NCBI GenBank assembly: GCA_017652345.1
Contig: JAGCBE010000251.1
Location: 1 to 54,323, forward strand
DNA from: Methanobrevibacter sp.
Lineage (GTDB): Archaea; Methanobacteriota; Methanobacteria; Methanobacteriales; Methanobacteriaceae
Direction: 5' to 3'
DNA: 54,323 nucleotides
Shown here in pieces: positions 23,515-31,407 of the stretch; positions within the stretch are counted from its first letter, which is position 1; every line of letters begins with the position of its first letter. The notes below the pieces were generated by a model that was not told the origin of the DNA, did not search any database, and saw nothing but the letters and a program-made list of their open reading frames with translations. Position numbers and translations under genes: made by a program.

Positions 23515-24146
23515 AGATATATGTTGTAGGAAGTAGTAAGAATAAATTTTTGCCACTTGATAATATACGAAAAAAGTTTTTTATTGACCAGAAACACGAA
23601 GGGGATAATATAGATTTTTTAAATCCCTGGTATTGTGAATTGACTGGTCTTTATTATCTTTGGAAACACTGTGATGATGATATTGTTGGTTTAGAACATT
23701 ATAGAAGATACTTTGTGAATGATAGAAATAAGTTACTATCAGAGAGCGAAATTAGAAAATTACTTGAAACTAATGATGTTATTGTTTGTGATAAAAATAG
23801 AGGTATTCAAAATTATCCATTAAAACAAGCATTACTTGAAAGAATTAAAGTGAATGATTTAAATTCATTCATGAATAATATAGATGATTTTTATAAAGAT
23901 TGTTTTAATTTTTATTTAGAAAAATCAACTTACAAATGTCCGTATAATATGATTATATGTAAAAAATCTGTACTGGATGAATGGTGTAAATTTATATTTT
24001 CAAATGTAAATATATTGAATGAACAAAAAGTATTTAATGATAAAAATAAAAGATTTGCTGGTTTTATTTCAGAGTTTTTATTGTATGGATTTTTATTGAT
24101 AAATAAATATAGAATAGTTAAATGCCCAATTAGGTTTGTGAAATGA
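23511..24146 (+). CDS. DUF4422 family glycosyltransferase (211 aa)
   Basis: This is the third DUF4422 copy: IYVVGSSKNKFLPLDNIRKK, then NPWYCELTGLYYLWKHC and VGLEHYRRYF. It is closest in the motif region to the copies at 8752 and 9420. The second half is very AT-rich and diverged. It overlaps both neighbours as ATGA and is probably one step in building or attaching a glycan. Confidence 0.85.
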   Translation: MKIYVVGSSKNKFLPLDNIRKKFFIDQKHEGDNIDFLNPWYCELTGLYYLWKHCDDDIVGLEHYRRYFVNDRNKLLSESEIRKLLETNDVIVCDKNRGIQNYPLKQALLERIKVNDLNSFMNNIDDFYKDCFNFYLEKSTYKCPYNMIICKKSVLDEWCKFIFSNVNILNEQKVFNDKNKRFAGFISEFLLYGFLLINKYRIVKCPIRFVK

Positions 24147-24901
24147 AGCAATATAATAATGAAAAAGTTATAATATCTTTAACAAGTCATGGTGTTAGAA
24201 TAAAATATGTTTCTAAAACCATATTTTCTATTTTAAAAGGTTCTTTTAAAGATATTCATGTTGTATTAACTTTATATAAAGATGATATTAAATTAATACC
24301 AGATGACTTGAAATTAATGATTGATAATAATGTAATAGAATTATTAGTTGCTGATAAAAAAATAGGTCCACATACAAAATATTTTTATACAATGAAAAAA
24401 TATAAAGATACACCAATAATAACTATTGATGATGATGGAATATATGATAATGAAATCATAGAAAATTTATACAATAAGTATTTAGAACATCCAAATTGTA
24501 TTTGTGCTAATAGAGTACATAAAATAACCTTTAAAAATAGAATAATAAACAAATATAATAAATGGCATTATGAATATAAAAGAGAACTTAAACCATCTAA
24601 CTTATTATTTGCTACTGGTGTAGGTGGTGTTCTATATCCACCAAATATTTTAAAAATTGATGATAATAATTTGCAAGATATAAAAAACTGTTTATGGGCT
24701 GATGATGTATATTTAAAAGTACTTGAAATACGATATAATGTTAAAGTTGTATTTACTAATGTAAGAAATATATTACCACAATCATTTAGTAAGCCAATTA
24801 AAAAAATAACACAAGATTCTGGTTTATATTTAAGAAATATTAGATATAAAAATGATGAATATATTAATAAATTTAGAAGAGATTTTAACAGAATAATATG
24901 A
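24143..24901 (+). CDS. GT-A type glycosyltransferase (252 aa)
   Basis: It opens VIISLTSHGVRIKYVSKTI, has a TIDDDGIY (D-x-D-like) motif near residues 93-100, then ATGVGGVLYPP and ADDVYLK. The next gene has the same order of motifs, so the two are paralogues. The enzyme family is glycosyltransferase-like, as found in capsule loci; the sugar is unknown. The gene is markedly AT-rich. Confidence 0.8.
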   Translation: MKQYNNEKVIISLTSHGVRIKYVSKTIFSILKGSFKDIHVVLTLYKDDIKLIPDDLKLMIDNNVIELLVADKKIGPHTKYFYTMKKYKDTPIITIDDDGIYDNEIIENLYNKYLEHPNCICANRVHKITFKNRIINKYNKWHYEYKRELKPSNLLFATGVGGVLYPPNILKIDDNNLQDIKNCLWADDVYLKVLEIRYNVKVVFTNVRNILPQSFSKPIKKITQDSGLYLRNIRYKNDEYINKFRRDFNRII

Positions 24902-25674
24902 TAATAATTTCAATGACAAGTTATCCAAAACGAATTAAATATGTAGCAAAGGCATTTGCTAGTATTTTAATGACTAAAGTTTCAAAAAGTGAATATCATT
25001 GTGTATTAACTTTATCAAAACTAGAATTTCCAAATTTAGAAAAAGATTTACCAAATGATTTGCAAGTAATAATATCTAGTGGATTGGTAGAAGTAATTTG
25101 GACAGAAGATAATCAAAGAAGTCATAAGAAATTAATGCCAACATTGGCTAAATATCCAAATAATCCTATTTTGGTTATTGATGATGATGTTTACAGAACA
25201 AATGAATGGCTAAATGCTTTTGTAGAAACCCATAAGAAATATCCAAATGATATTATAGTTGGAGCTTTCTGGAAAAAATATAGTTTACAACATGGTAATA
25301 TTATAGAACAGAATTGTATTAATGAAACTTATAGAACTACAAAGTATGCTAATAAAATCATGAGAGGATATAAACCTGCTAATGGTACTGGTGGTACCTT
25401 ATATCCACCTGGTACTTTCACAGACAAAAGATTTTTTGATAAAAACCTTTATATGAAATTGAGTCCATCTAGTGATGAAACTTGGCAATTTTGTTTTAAT
25501 ATAATTGAAGGACGAAATTTTAGACAATTACCAATTGCACATAATGAAAAATTTATTGGTGATTCGCAAAGAGTTGCTATGAATAAAAACCCAGGCAGAT
25601 ATAAACAAATATATCAAGATTTATATAGAGCATTTCCTGAGTTCAAGGAAAAATTAATAAAATTATGCAGATAA
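24898..25674 (+). CDS. GT-A type glycosyltransferase (258 aa)
   Basis: This is a paralogue of the previous gene: IISMTSYPKRIKYVAKAFAS, then LVIDDDVYRTNEW, GTGGTLYPPG and SSDETWQF. The two share the plan 'T-S-x-x-x-R-I-K-Y-V' to 'D-D-D' to 'G-G-x-L-Y-P-P', but have diverged widely elsewhere. It starts as an ATGA overlap and its end overlaps the next gene by ten bases. Confidence 0.82.
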   Translation: MIIISMTSYPKRIKYVAKAFASILMTKVSKSEYHCVLTLSKLEFPNLEKDLPNDLQVIISSGLVEVIWTEDNQRSHKKLMPTLAKYPNNPILVIDDDVYRTNEWLNAFVETHKKYPNDIIVGAFWKKYSLQHGNIIEQNCINETYRTTKYANKIMRGYKPANGTGGTLYPPGTFTDKRFFDKNLYMKLSPSSDETWQFCFNIIEGRNFRQLPIAHNEKFIGDSQRVAMNKNPGRYKQIYQDLYRAFPEFKEKLIKLCR

Positions 25675-26252
25675 TATCAAATAATTGTTTAGGTGGTTTT
25701 ATATATAAAGATATTCTTTGTCAAAAATATACCAATCCGTTTATTTGGTGTAAAATTAAAGAGCAATATTTTATATCATTATTAGAAAACTTATACAATA
25801 TTAATTTTAATAATTTTGAACTTAAAAAGAATGGTTCAAAATTAACAGATGGATTTCATATTTCAATTGAAAATAAAATTATACTTAATTATACACATTT
25901 TCATTTTGATAAAAGATGTGATAAACCAAAGGTAAAAGGAATTAGTGTATATTATAATAAAATTTGGGAATATATTGTAGATAAATACAAAAAAAGATTA
26001 AATCGTTTTAATTTATCTGATGATATTTGTATAGCTTTAGAAGATTATCCACAATGTCCTTATAATGTTAATAAAATTATTAATATAGCAATTAAGAATA
26101 ATTGGAAAATTATTGTAATAACAAGACAAAAAATAGATATAAAATATGATAAATTGTTAGTTTTATATCATTTTACAGATACAAACAGACCAAAAATATA
26201 TAAAGAACATTATAAAAATGAAATTAAAAATTTTTTGTTAAGTGCAAAATAA
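25665..26252 (+). CDS. DUF1919 family protein (195 aa)
   Basis: The opening IISNNCLGGFIYKDILCQKY and the following NPFIWC, and a later HFHFDKRCDKPK, fit DUF1919, a family common in exopolysaccharide loci and thought to act on surface sugars. It overlaps the upstream glycosyltransferase and has the same very AT-rich base use. Confidence 0.8.
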   Translation: MQIISNNCLGGFIYKDILCQKYTNPFIWCKIKEQYFISLLENLYNINFNNFELKKNGSKLTDGFHISIENKIILNYTHFHFDKRCDKPKVKGISVYYNKIWEYIVDKYKKRLNRFNLSDDICIALEDYPQCPYNVNKIINIAIKNNWKIIVITRQKIDIKYDKLLVLYHFTDTNRPKIYKEHYKNEIKNFLLSAK

Positions 26253-26253
26253 T

Positions 26254-26334
26254 ATGAAAGAACATTACGATAAGAAATATAAAGAACTTCAGATTCAAAT
26301 GCAAAAAGAAAATATTGAAGAAATGTTCAAGTAA
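26254..26334 (+). CDS. Very short ORF sharing its start with the mutase gene (26 aa)
   Basis: Its first 19 bases are identical to those at the start of the UDP-galactopyranose mutase gene (26409). It then reads KKYKELQIQMQKENIEEMFK, a charged helix. It may be a remnant of a duplication or a small peptide gene; there is no clear ribosome site. Confidence 0.35.
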   Translation: MKEHYDKKYKELQIQMQKENIEEMFK

Positions 26335-26359
26335 AATTGACAGTTCAATTAAAATAAAA

Positions 26360-26390
26360 AATGACTAGATTATTTCTGGTCATTATTTTT
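26360..26390 (+). terminator. Hairpin terminator before the mutase gene
   Basis: Stem AATGACTAGA with TCTGGTCATT (one G-T pair), loop TTATT, then a T-rich tract. TATATT (26394-26399) follows at once and lies nine bases before the next ATG. Confidence 0.75.
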
Positions 26391-26393
26391 TAT

Positions 26394-26399
26394 TATATT
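26394..26399 (+). promoter_or_regulatory. -10 box (TATATT) of a near-leaderless start
   Basis: TATATT is nine bases before the ATG at 26409, the same spacing as at 15187-15202. No Shine-Dalgarno site and no good -35 box are visible. Confidence 0.5.
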
Positions 26400-26408
26400 G
26401 TACTTATT

Positions 26409-27534
26409 ATGAAAGAACATTACGATATATTATTGGTTGGTGCAGGTCTTTTCAATGCTACATTGGCATATCATTTTATAAAACAAAATAAATCTGTTTT
26501 GGTGGTTGAAAAACGAAAACACATAGCTGGAAACTGCTATGATGAATATGGCTATGGTGGTGATATGGTTCATCAGTACCGGAGCACATATTTTCCATAC
26601 TTCCAACAAAGAGGTTTGGGATTTCGTAAACCAATTTACTACATTCAACAATTACATAAACACCCCGATAGCAAATTATAACAATGAAATTTACAATTTG
26701 CCATTCAACATGAACACTTTTTCAAAAATGTTCAATGTTTCTACTCCTGCTGAAGTAAAGAAAATTATAAACAAAGAAATTGAAAGAGCAAACATTAAAG
26801 AACCAAAGAACCTTGAAGAACAAGCTATCAAGATGGTAGGTACTACTATCTACGAAAAACTAATCAAAGGTTATACTGAAAAACAATGGGGTAGAAAATG
26901 TACAGAACTTTCTCCTGACATTATCAAAAGACTACCTTTAAGATTTACTTACGATAACAATTATTTCAATGACAAGTATCAAGGGATTCCTGAAGAAGGC
27001 TATACCAAGATGATTGAAAAAATGTTTGAAGGTGCTGACATTCTACTTGAAACCGATTTCTTGAAAGATAAAGAAAAATGGGAAAAGATGGCAGATAAAA
27101 TCTATTACTCAGGTTGTATTGATGAATATTACGATTATAGATTTGGAACTTTGGAATATAGAGGATTGAGATTTGAAAGCTATTTAATGACTTCGCCATC
27201 ACAATTACAGGGTGTAGCTGTTATGAACTTTACAGATAGTAAAAGACCATATACACGCAAAATCCAGCATTGGTATTTCAATCAAGATAGATTGGATAAA
27301 CTTTTGTCTAATGACGAATTTCTATTTAGAGGTACAGAAACTTTGGAATACCCAGCCGATTGGAAACCAGGAGATGTTCCTTATTATCCAGTAAACAACG
27401 CTAGAAACGCAGAACTATATGACAAATACAAATCTATACCAAACGATAAGGTAGTGTTCTGTGGACGCCTAGGACAATACAAATACTATGATATGGATGA
27501 CACGATAGCAGCTGCACTGGATTTGTGTAAATAA
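26409..27534 (+). CDS. glf: UDP-galactopyranose mutase, interrupted by one extra base
   Basis: UDP-galactopyranose mutase converts UDP-galactopyranose to UDP-galactofuranose using reduced FAD. The first frame reads the FAD-binding part (YDILLVGAGLFNATLAYHF, then VVEKRKHIAGNCYDE) and the second reads GAHIFHTSNKEVWDFV, then YTEKQWGR, YRGLRFE and GRLGQYKYYDMDDT. Dropping the C at 26580 (tac C gga) joins them into one 374-residue protein of normal length. As written, the first frame stops at 26681. The ATG at 26361 lies in the terminator and is not the start. It is either truly broken, an assembly error, or frameshifted in translation. Confidence 0.85.
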
Positions 27535-27538
27535 AAAT

Positions 27539-27592
27539 TTTACATAAAAATAAGTTTAAGTTGTTGACTTTGTCAGTAACTTTTTCTATATT
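27539..27592 (+). promoter_or_regulatory. Sigma70-like promoter overlapping a hairpin
   Basis: TTGACT (27564-27569), 17 bases ending TTTTTC, TATATT (27587-27592). Upstream lies a 21-base element also found before the promoter at 29022. The -35 box falls in a stem of ten pairs with two G-T pairs (AGTTGTTGAC with GTCAGTAACT), followed by T. Confidence 0.82.
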
Positions 27593-27632
27593 AAATTTTA
27601 ATTAACAATTCATAAAAAGGAGATAAATTTTT

Positions 27633-28055
27633 ATGTTGTGGATAATTTTAATTGTTTTAATTGTTGTTGGTGTATGTACCAATAACTTTACACCATTAAA
27701 AGTTTTTGGTAAAATTATGGCTTGGTTCTTTGGTATTATATTGGCAATTTGTTTAGCGGCTATTATTATTCCAAAGATTTTAGATGCAAATAATAAGAAA
27801 GAACAAGAAGCATATTGGGAACAAGTCAAACAGACACCATTGATACAATGGGCATGTGACGCTGACGGGTATCAATTATATTTAGGCGAGCGTCCTGAAT
27901 ATGTTTATCAGTGCTCAACAGGAAAGTTGATAGCTGGTAAATCGTATAATGGCTATGACTGCTATCCATCATATAAGACAGTAAATCATTGGAAATTTTG
28001 TGAACATAAAGCAAATCTAAGTAACTCTAAATACAATAATCTATTAGGAAACTAA
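27633..28055 (+). CDS. Two-segment membrane protein with Cys-rich domain (140 aa)
   Basis: Residues 2-14 and 27-52 are hydrophobic. A soluble C-terminal domain holds cysteines in ACDADGYQLYLGER, YQCSTGKL and GYDCYPS. AAGGAG lies upstream. The next gene also encodes a membrane protein with a Cys-pair domain on one side, so they may form a complex. Function is unknown. Confidence 0.72.
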   Translation: MLWIILIVLIVVGVCTNNFTPLKVFGKIMAWFFGIILAICLAAIIIPKILDANNKKEQEAYWEQVKQTPLIQWACDADGYQLYLGERPEYVYQCSTGKLIAGKSYNGYDCYPSYKTVNHWKFCEHKANLSNSKYNNLLGN

Positions 28056-28062
28056 AAACTTA

Positions 28063-28980
28063 ATGAAAAAAATTATTGTTTGTTTATTCTTTTTAATTTC
28101 ATTTACAAATGCGATTCAATGCTATAATGGCAAAACTTATTTAGATATACCAGAATCTAAACTGGCAGAAATAGGATATACAAAATATAATATAACGCAT
28201 AGCAGTTTTGATTGTAAAATTGCTTATAAGCGTTATTTAAAAATTAAAGAAATAGAACCAGTTAATGTTTCTCATGTAATAAAAAGTGAAAAGGATGAAT
28301 TAGAAGAACCTAGTAAAATAAGTTCTTTCTTACCTATATGTTTATTAGTTATAATTGTTTGTATAATTTGGATAATTAAAATAGCAGTTCAAAAAGAACC
28401 ACAAGACGAATATTATACAGTTATACAAAAAGAACCAATTAAACAGAAAGAAAATGTTGTTAAAACAGAACCTACTAAGTTTTGGAATGATTTAATAAAA
28501 TATAGTGAAAATTTAGAAAGGATAAAACAAGAAAGACTAAAAAAAGAACCTGTTAAGTCTTGGGATGATTTATCAAGAGAATATAGCGAAAACCTAAGAA
28601 AGATAGAACAAGAAAGACAGAAACACTATACGGTTAACCCTGTACAAAATTCCGTTAAATCGGTACAAAAATTTGATAAAACTTATGACGAACTTTTGAC
28701 AGAACAAGAATGGTATAATTTTAGAAATAAAGTAATAAATGATAAAGGATATGTTTGTGAATTTTGTAAGAAAAAACACAATTTACAAGTCCATCATAAA
28801 TTGTATTATAAAAAACCAGATAAAGAAAAGATAGAACCTTGGTTATATAATATGGATGAAGTATTATTACTTTGTGATAATTGCCATAAATCAGCACATA
28901 AAAAGAATAAGATAAAAGTTTATTATATTTCTTATTCTGATTATAATAATAGAAAAGTTGTTTTTTATAATCAAAATTAA
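28063..28980 (+). CDS. Membrane-anchored HNH endonuclease-like protein (305 aa)
   Basis: It has a signal peptide or anchor (residues 1-17), a small domain with two cysteines (20 and 51), and a membrane segment (about 88-108). A charged linker then holds a tandem repeat (WNDLIKYSENLERIKQER at 141-158; WDDLSREYSENLRKIEQER at 167-185). The C-terminal HNH domain (230-280) has C232-x-x-C235, H244-H245, PWLYNMDEVLLLC and C271-x-x-C274-H275...H279. HNH domains cut DNA, and here the domain should face the cytoplasm. A free-standing phage HNH enzyme normally has no membrane part. It is very AT-rich. A role in excluding other phages is a guess. Confidence 0.8.
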   Translation: MKKIIVCLFFLISFTNAIQCYNGKTYLDIPESKLAEIGYTKYNITHSSFDCKIAYKRYLKIKEIEPVNVSHVIKSEKDELEEPSKISSFLPICLLVIIVCIIWIIKIAVQKEPQDEYYTVIQKEPIKQKENVVKTEPTKFWNDLIKYSENLERIKQERLKKEPVKSWDDLSREYSENLRKIEQERQKHYTVNPVQNSVKSVQKFDKTYDELLTEQEWYNFRNKVINDKGYVCEFCKKKHNLQVHHKLYYKKPDKEKIEPWLYNMDEVLLLCDNCHKSAHKKNKIKVYYISYSDYNNRKVVFYNQN

Positions 28981-28996
28981 ATAATGTAAACAAAAA

Positions 28997-29050
28997 TTTA
29001 CATAAAAATAAGTTTAAAGTATTGACAATAGTCAATACTTTTTCTATATT
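28997..29050 (+). promoter_or_regulatory. Sigma70-like promoter nested in a perfect terminator hairpin
   Basis: TTGACA (29022-29027), 17 bases, TATATT (29045-29050). The same bases form a perfect ten-base stem (AAGTATTGAC 29017-29026, loop AATA, GTCAATACTT 29031-29040) followed by T. The outer TAAGTTTAA and TTAAACTTA also pair. The leader TTTAAACTTAGAA and GAGGTAAC recur at 29852. Confidence 0.88.
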
Positions 29051-29087
29051 TAAACTTAGAACAACAATAAACAAATGAGGTAACACA

Positions 29088-29429
29088 ATGGATATTAAAA
29101 AACTCAAAGAAGAACTTGCAAAAATGCCTTCACAGGGTTACAAGAACAATATGTTCGTTGGTAAGCCCCTGCCGTTGAAGTTTGGAAAACCCATCACCCC
29201 GAAGATTAAGCGATTGGCAAAGAAATTGGGAATTACTGTTAAAGAATATGGACTTCCTGATATTAGTGATTTCGGGGCTGTTGATGGTATTCCCGAATTT
29301 GACGAAAAGACCAAGAAGGTAAAATTTGATGCTACTGCATTCTTTGCTAACAAGAATCTCGTTGAATTTTGGGATGAAATGAATATCAATGGAATTACTG
29401 GTGAAACCTTTACTAATGGGGAGAATTAA
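29088..29429 (+). CDS. Unknown basic protein (113 aa)
   Basis: GAGGTAAC precedes the ATG, as in other genes behind this promoter type. The protein is basic at first (KPITPKIKRLAKKLGITVKE) and acidic later, with a probable helix-turn-helix-like middle, though that is weak. Codons are richer in G and C than in the HNH gene upstream. Function is unknown. Confidence 0.7.
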   Translation: MDIKKLKEELAKMPSQGYKNNMFVGKPLPLKFGKPITPKIKRLAKKLGITVKEYGLPDISDFGAVDGIPEFDEKTKKVKFDATAFFANKNLVEFWDEMNINGITGETFTNGEN

Positions 29430-29431
29430 TT

Positions 29432-29788
29432 ATGACAATGCTTGATATTTTATTCTTTAGTTTTGTTGGATGCATTTGTTGCTGTTTGCTTTTCGCCATT
29501 TTGACTATGAAGGGTGTTTTCCGCACAGCAATTCCCTGCATTGTAGTAATTATTGTTAGTATTCTGTATGGTGTTATATTGTTCAACAATGATACTTTGA
29601 TTAGAATTGCTGAATATGATATGGCTTATGCAGAAAAGAGTTTGAAACAACTCGAAGTATATTGTTCACATCAAGTTTCTAAAGCTGGTACACTTAAGTG
29701 TAATAATCTAGAAACCAAGTACAAGAAACTTCGTTGGGAAGCAAAGGACCGATATGATTGGTATATCATGGGAAAGTTTAAGGATTAG
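29432..29788 (+). CDS. Two-segment membrane protein (118 aa)
   Basis: Residues 5-27 and 32-50 are hydrophobic with short loops. A soluble C-terminal helical domain follows with two cysteines (YCSHQVSKAGTLKCNNLE). It starts two bases after the previous stop. Function is unknown. Confidence 0.7.
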   Translation: MTMLDILFFSFVGCICCCLLFAILTMKGVFRTAIPCIVVIIVSILYGVILFNNDTLIRIAEYDMAYAEKSLKQLEVYCSHQVSKAGTLKCNNLETKYKKLRWEAKDRYDWYIMGKFKD

Positions 29789-29823
29789 TAAATTTAATTT
29801 TACATAATTTCACAAATAAACTA

Positions 29824-29852
29824 TTGACAGAAACAATTATTTTTTCTAGATT
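29824..29852 (+). promoter_or_regulatory. Sigma70-like promoter with repeated leader
   Basis: TTGACA (29824-29829), 17 bases ending TTTTTC, TAGATT (29847-29852). The leader shares TTTAAACTTAGAAACAACAA-like sequence and GAGGTAAC with the promoter at 29022. Only a weak stem (ATTG with CAAT) is present here. Confidence 0.8.
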
Positions 29853-29886
29853 TAAACTTAGAAACAACAAACAACGAGGTAACAAT

Positions 29887-30489
29887 ATGGCAAAAGAACT
29901 CCACCACGAAGAAATCATGAAGCATTTTAGCTCTTATGAATGGGCTATCATTGAAATTTTCCATAACAAGTTGAATTTGGCTCGCGACTTTGACCGAGAA
30001 AACATGGCTTGCAATATTGCAGATGTGTATCGGGATGAATTACGAGATGCTTGGAATAAGCATGTAGATTATTGGCGAATTGCTGATAACCTCTTTAACA
30101 AGTTTGTTGCTGAACACAATGACGAACTTGAATGTTTGCCGCAGAATGTTGAAAATCCCAAGGTTGGTGATGTTGTTTATGCTTGTGCTGGATGTCCGAA
30201 TCGCAAGAATTTTTATACTTGTGGTGAAATTTCCAAGATTGAATATACTCTAACAAATCCTGTTTATTGGTTGAAGGATTGCGAACATCCTTTTGATTAT
30301 GTAATTAAGCCGAATGAAAAGTTCAAGCATTTGAGTGTGGAATATATGGAAGTGCTTAATACATTGGTTAGCAATTACATTGAAGACAGATTTAATAACC
30401 ATGACGAAGACTATAAGACGATTAACAAGTTCAATCTGTTTAAATTCGTCATTAAGAACTACAATGACCTTCGCAATAAGGAGAACTAA
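29887..30489 (+). CDS. Unknown protein (200 aa)
   Basis: The ATG after GAGGTAAC is the start; an upstream in-frame start at 29824 lies in the promoter. The protein is charged and helical, with a C-x-x-C pair (CAGCPNRKNFYTCGE) near residues 98-112 that could bind metal. No family is recognised. Codons are somewhat GC-richer than the average here. Confidence 0.72.
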   Translation: MAKELHHEEIMKHFSSYEWAIIEIFHNKLNLARDFDRENMACNIADVYRDELRDAWNKHVDYWRIADNLFNKFVAEHNDELECLPQNVENPKVGDVVYACAGCPNRKNFYTCGEISKIEYTLTNPVYWLKDCEHPFDYVIKPNEKFKHLSVEYMEVLNTLVSNYIEDRFNNHDEDYKTINKFNLFKFVIKNYNDLRNKEN

Positions 30490-30492
30490 AAT

Positions 30493-30792
30493 ATGGAAGA
30501 TTCAATTATGTACACTTATTACACACTTGAAAGCAAGAACACCTACAATTATCAACACTACTATTTTGCTGGTATGGATGATGCAGGTAATGTTTTGACA
30601 ACAGTTGAACCAGATTCATCTGTTGGATTCCACCACAATAAGGATGCCAAGGAATTTTTGAAAAAGCACCCTGACTTGGCTGAACGATTCAATATTCAGA
30701 CTATGTTTACAAATGAAAAGCCTTGCTACTATGTTGAATTTCCTTCAATTATGGAAGCAAAGAATCTTTCCATTGTGAAGAAGGTAGTTTAA
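30493..30792 (+). CDS. Unknown small protein (99 aa)
   Basis: This acidic, aromatic protein has an opening YTYYTLESKNTYNYQHYYFA (residues 7-26), probably beta strands, then a helix (DAKEFLKKHPDLAERF). A second ATG at codon 6 is possible. Function is unknown. Confidence 0.7.
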   Translation: MEDSIMYTYYTLESKNTYNYQHYYFAGMDDAGNVLTTVEPDSSVGFHHNKDAKEFLKKHPDLAERFNIQTMFTNEKPCYYVEFPSIMEAKNLSIVKKVV

Positions 30793-30793
30793 T

Positions 30794-31060
30794 ATGAAGA
30801 AAACTTTTTATGTTGTAAGTTATAAAGATAATGGTTGGTTTGTGTATTTTGCACAAATTAAGAAAAGCAGTATTGTTATTGACCAAACCGAAGATATTTT
30901 TGAAGCTAGACGATACGAAACTTATGAAAGTGCTATGAAACTTATCAATCTAAAAAAGAGAGATATGGTTAGACATAATCTACCTGGTAAGTTTACTGAC
31001 TTTGAAATTCACGAAATTGAAATTACTATTAATGAAAACAAAGTAACAAAGGTGCCATAA
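30794..31060 (+). CDS. Unknown small protein (88 aa)
   Basis: The beta-strand start (KTFYVVSYKDNGWFVYFAQI) followed by a helix (FEARRYETYESAMKLINLK) is a layout seen in several short genes here, such as 20120-20332 and 20594-20914. Its stop overlaps the next ATG as TAATG. Confidence 0.7.
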   Translation: MKKTFYVVSYKDNGWFVYFAQIKKSSIVIDQTEDIFEARRYETYESAMKLINLKKRDMVRHNLPGKFTDFEIHEIEITINENKVTKVP

Positions 31061-31404
31061 TGATTATTTTCTTGGGAATTGTTCTAGTAGTATGTGTGGT
31101 TTTGTTTTACAAAAGCACAGTTGGTGTTTATAAGCACAACCGTTTACACGAACATTGGGAAACACGAATTGTAAAGACCGAAACTGGTAAATACCAAGTC
31201 CAATGTTGGCAACACGATTCTGCTGACTGGTATGCTGAAGACCCTATGGGTTGGTATGCCATTGATAACTTTGGATTTAATGGTAAAGCCAATTACGATA
31301 CTTTAGACGAAGCCATGAAAGCAAAAGAAGAATATGACAAGAAGGCTTACGAATGGAATCATTGTGACAAAGTAGCAGAAGTAGTTGTCGGATCAAAGGA
31401 GTAA
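31060..31404 (+). CDS. Single-pass membrane protein (114 aa)
   Basis: Residues 2-18 are a membrane segment, followed by a soluble domain with a Trp-rich part (WQHDSADWYAEDPMGWYAID) and YDTLDEAMKAKEEYD. That last element resembles FDTLEDAKQDYAA in the protein at 16097-16312. Function is unknown. Confidence 0.7.
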   Translation: MIIFLGIVLVVCVVLFYKSTVGVYKHNRLHEHWETRIVKTETGKYQVQCWQHDSADWYAEDPMGWYAIDNFGFNGKANYDTLDEAMKAKEEYDKKAYEWNHCDKVAEVVVGSKE

Positions 31405-31407
31405 ATT

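Larger units (their letters stand above)
26254..26427 (+). repeat. Direct repeat, 19 bases, at 26254-26272 and 26409-26427
   Basis: ATGAAAGAACATTACGATA occurs twice, 155 bases apart, each time at a start codon. The stretch between holds the short ORF and a terminator. Confidence 0.8.

Noticed and set aside
26337..26342. TTGACA before the mutase gene as a -35 box
   Set aside because: No -10 box lies about 17 bases downstream; the nearest TATATT is over 50 bases away, past a terminator.
29824..29886. Earlier in-frame start for the gene ending at 30489
   Set aside because: That start lies in the -35 box, upstream of the transcript start, and the ATG at 29887 follows GAGGTAAC.
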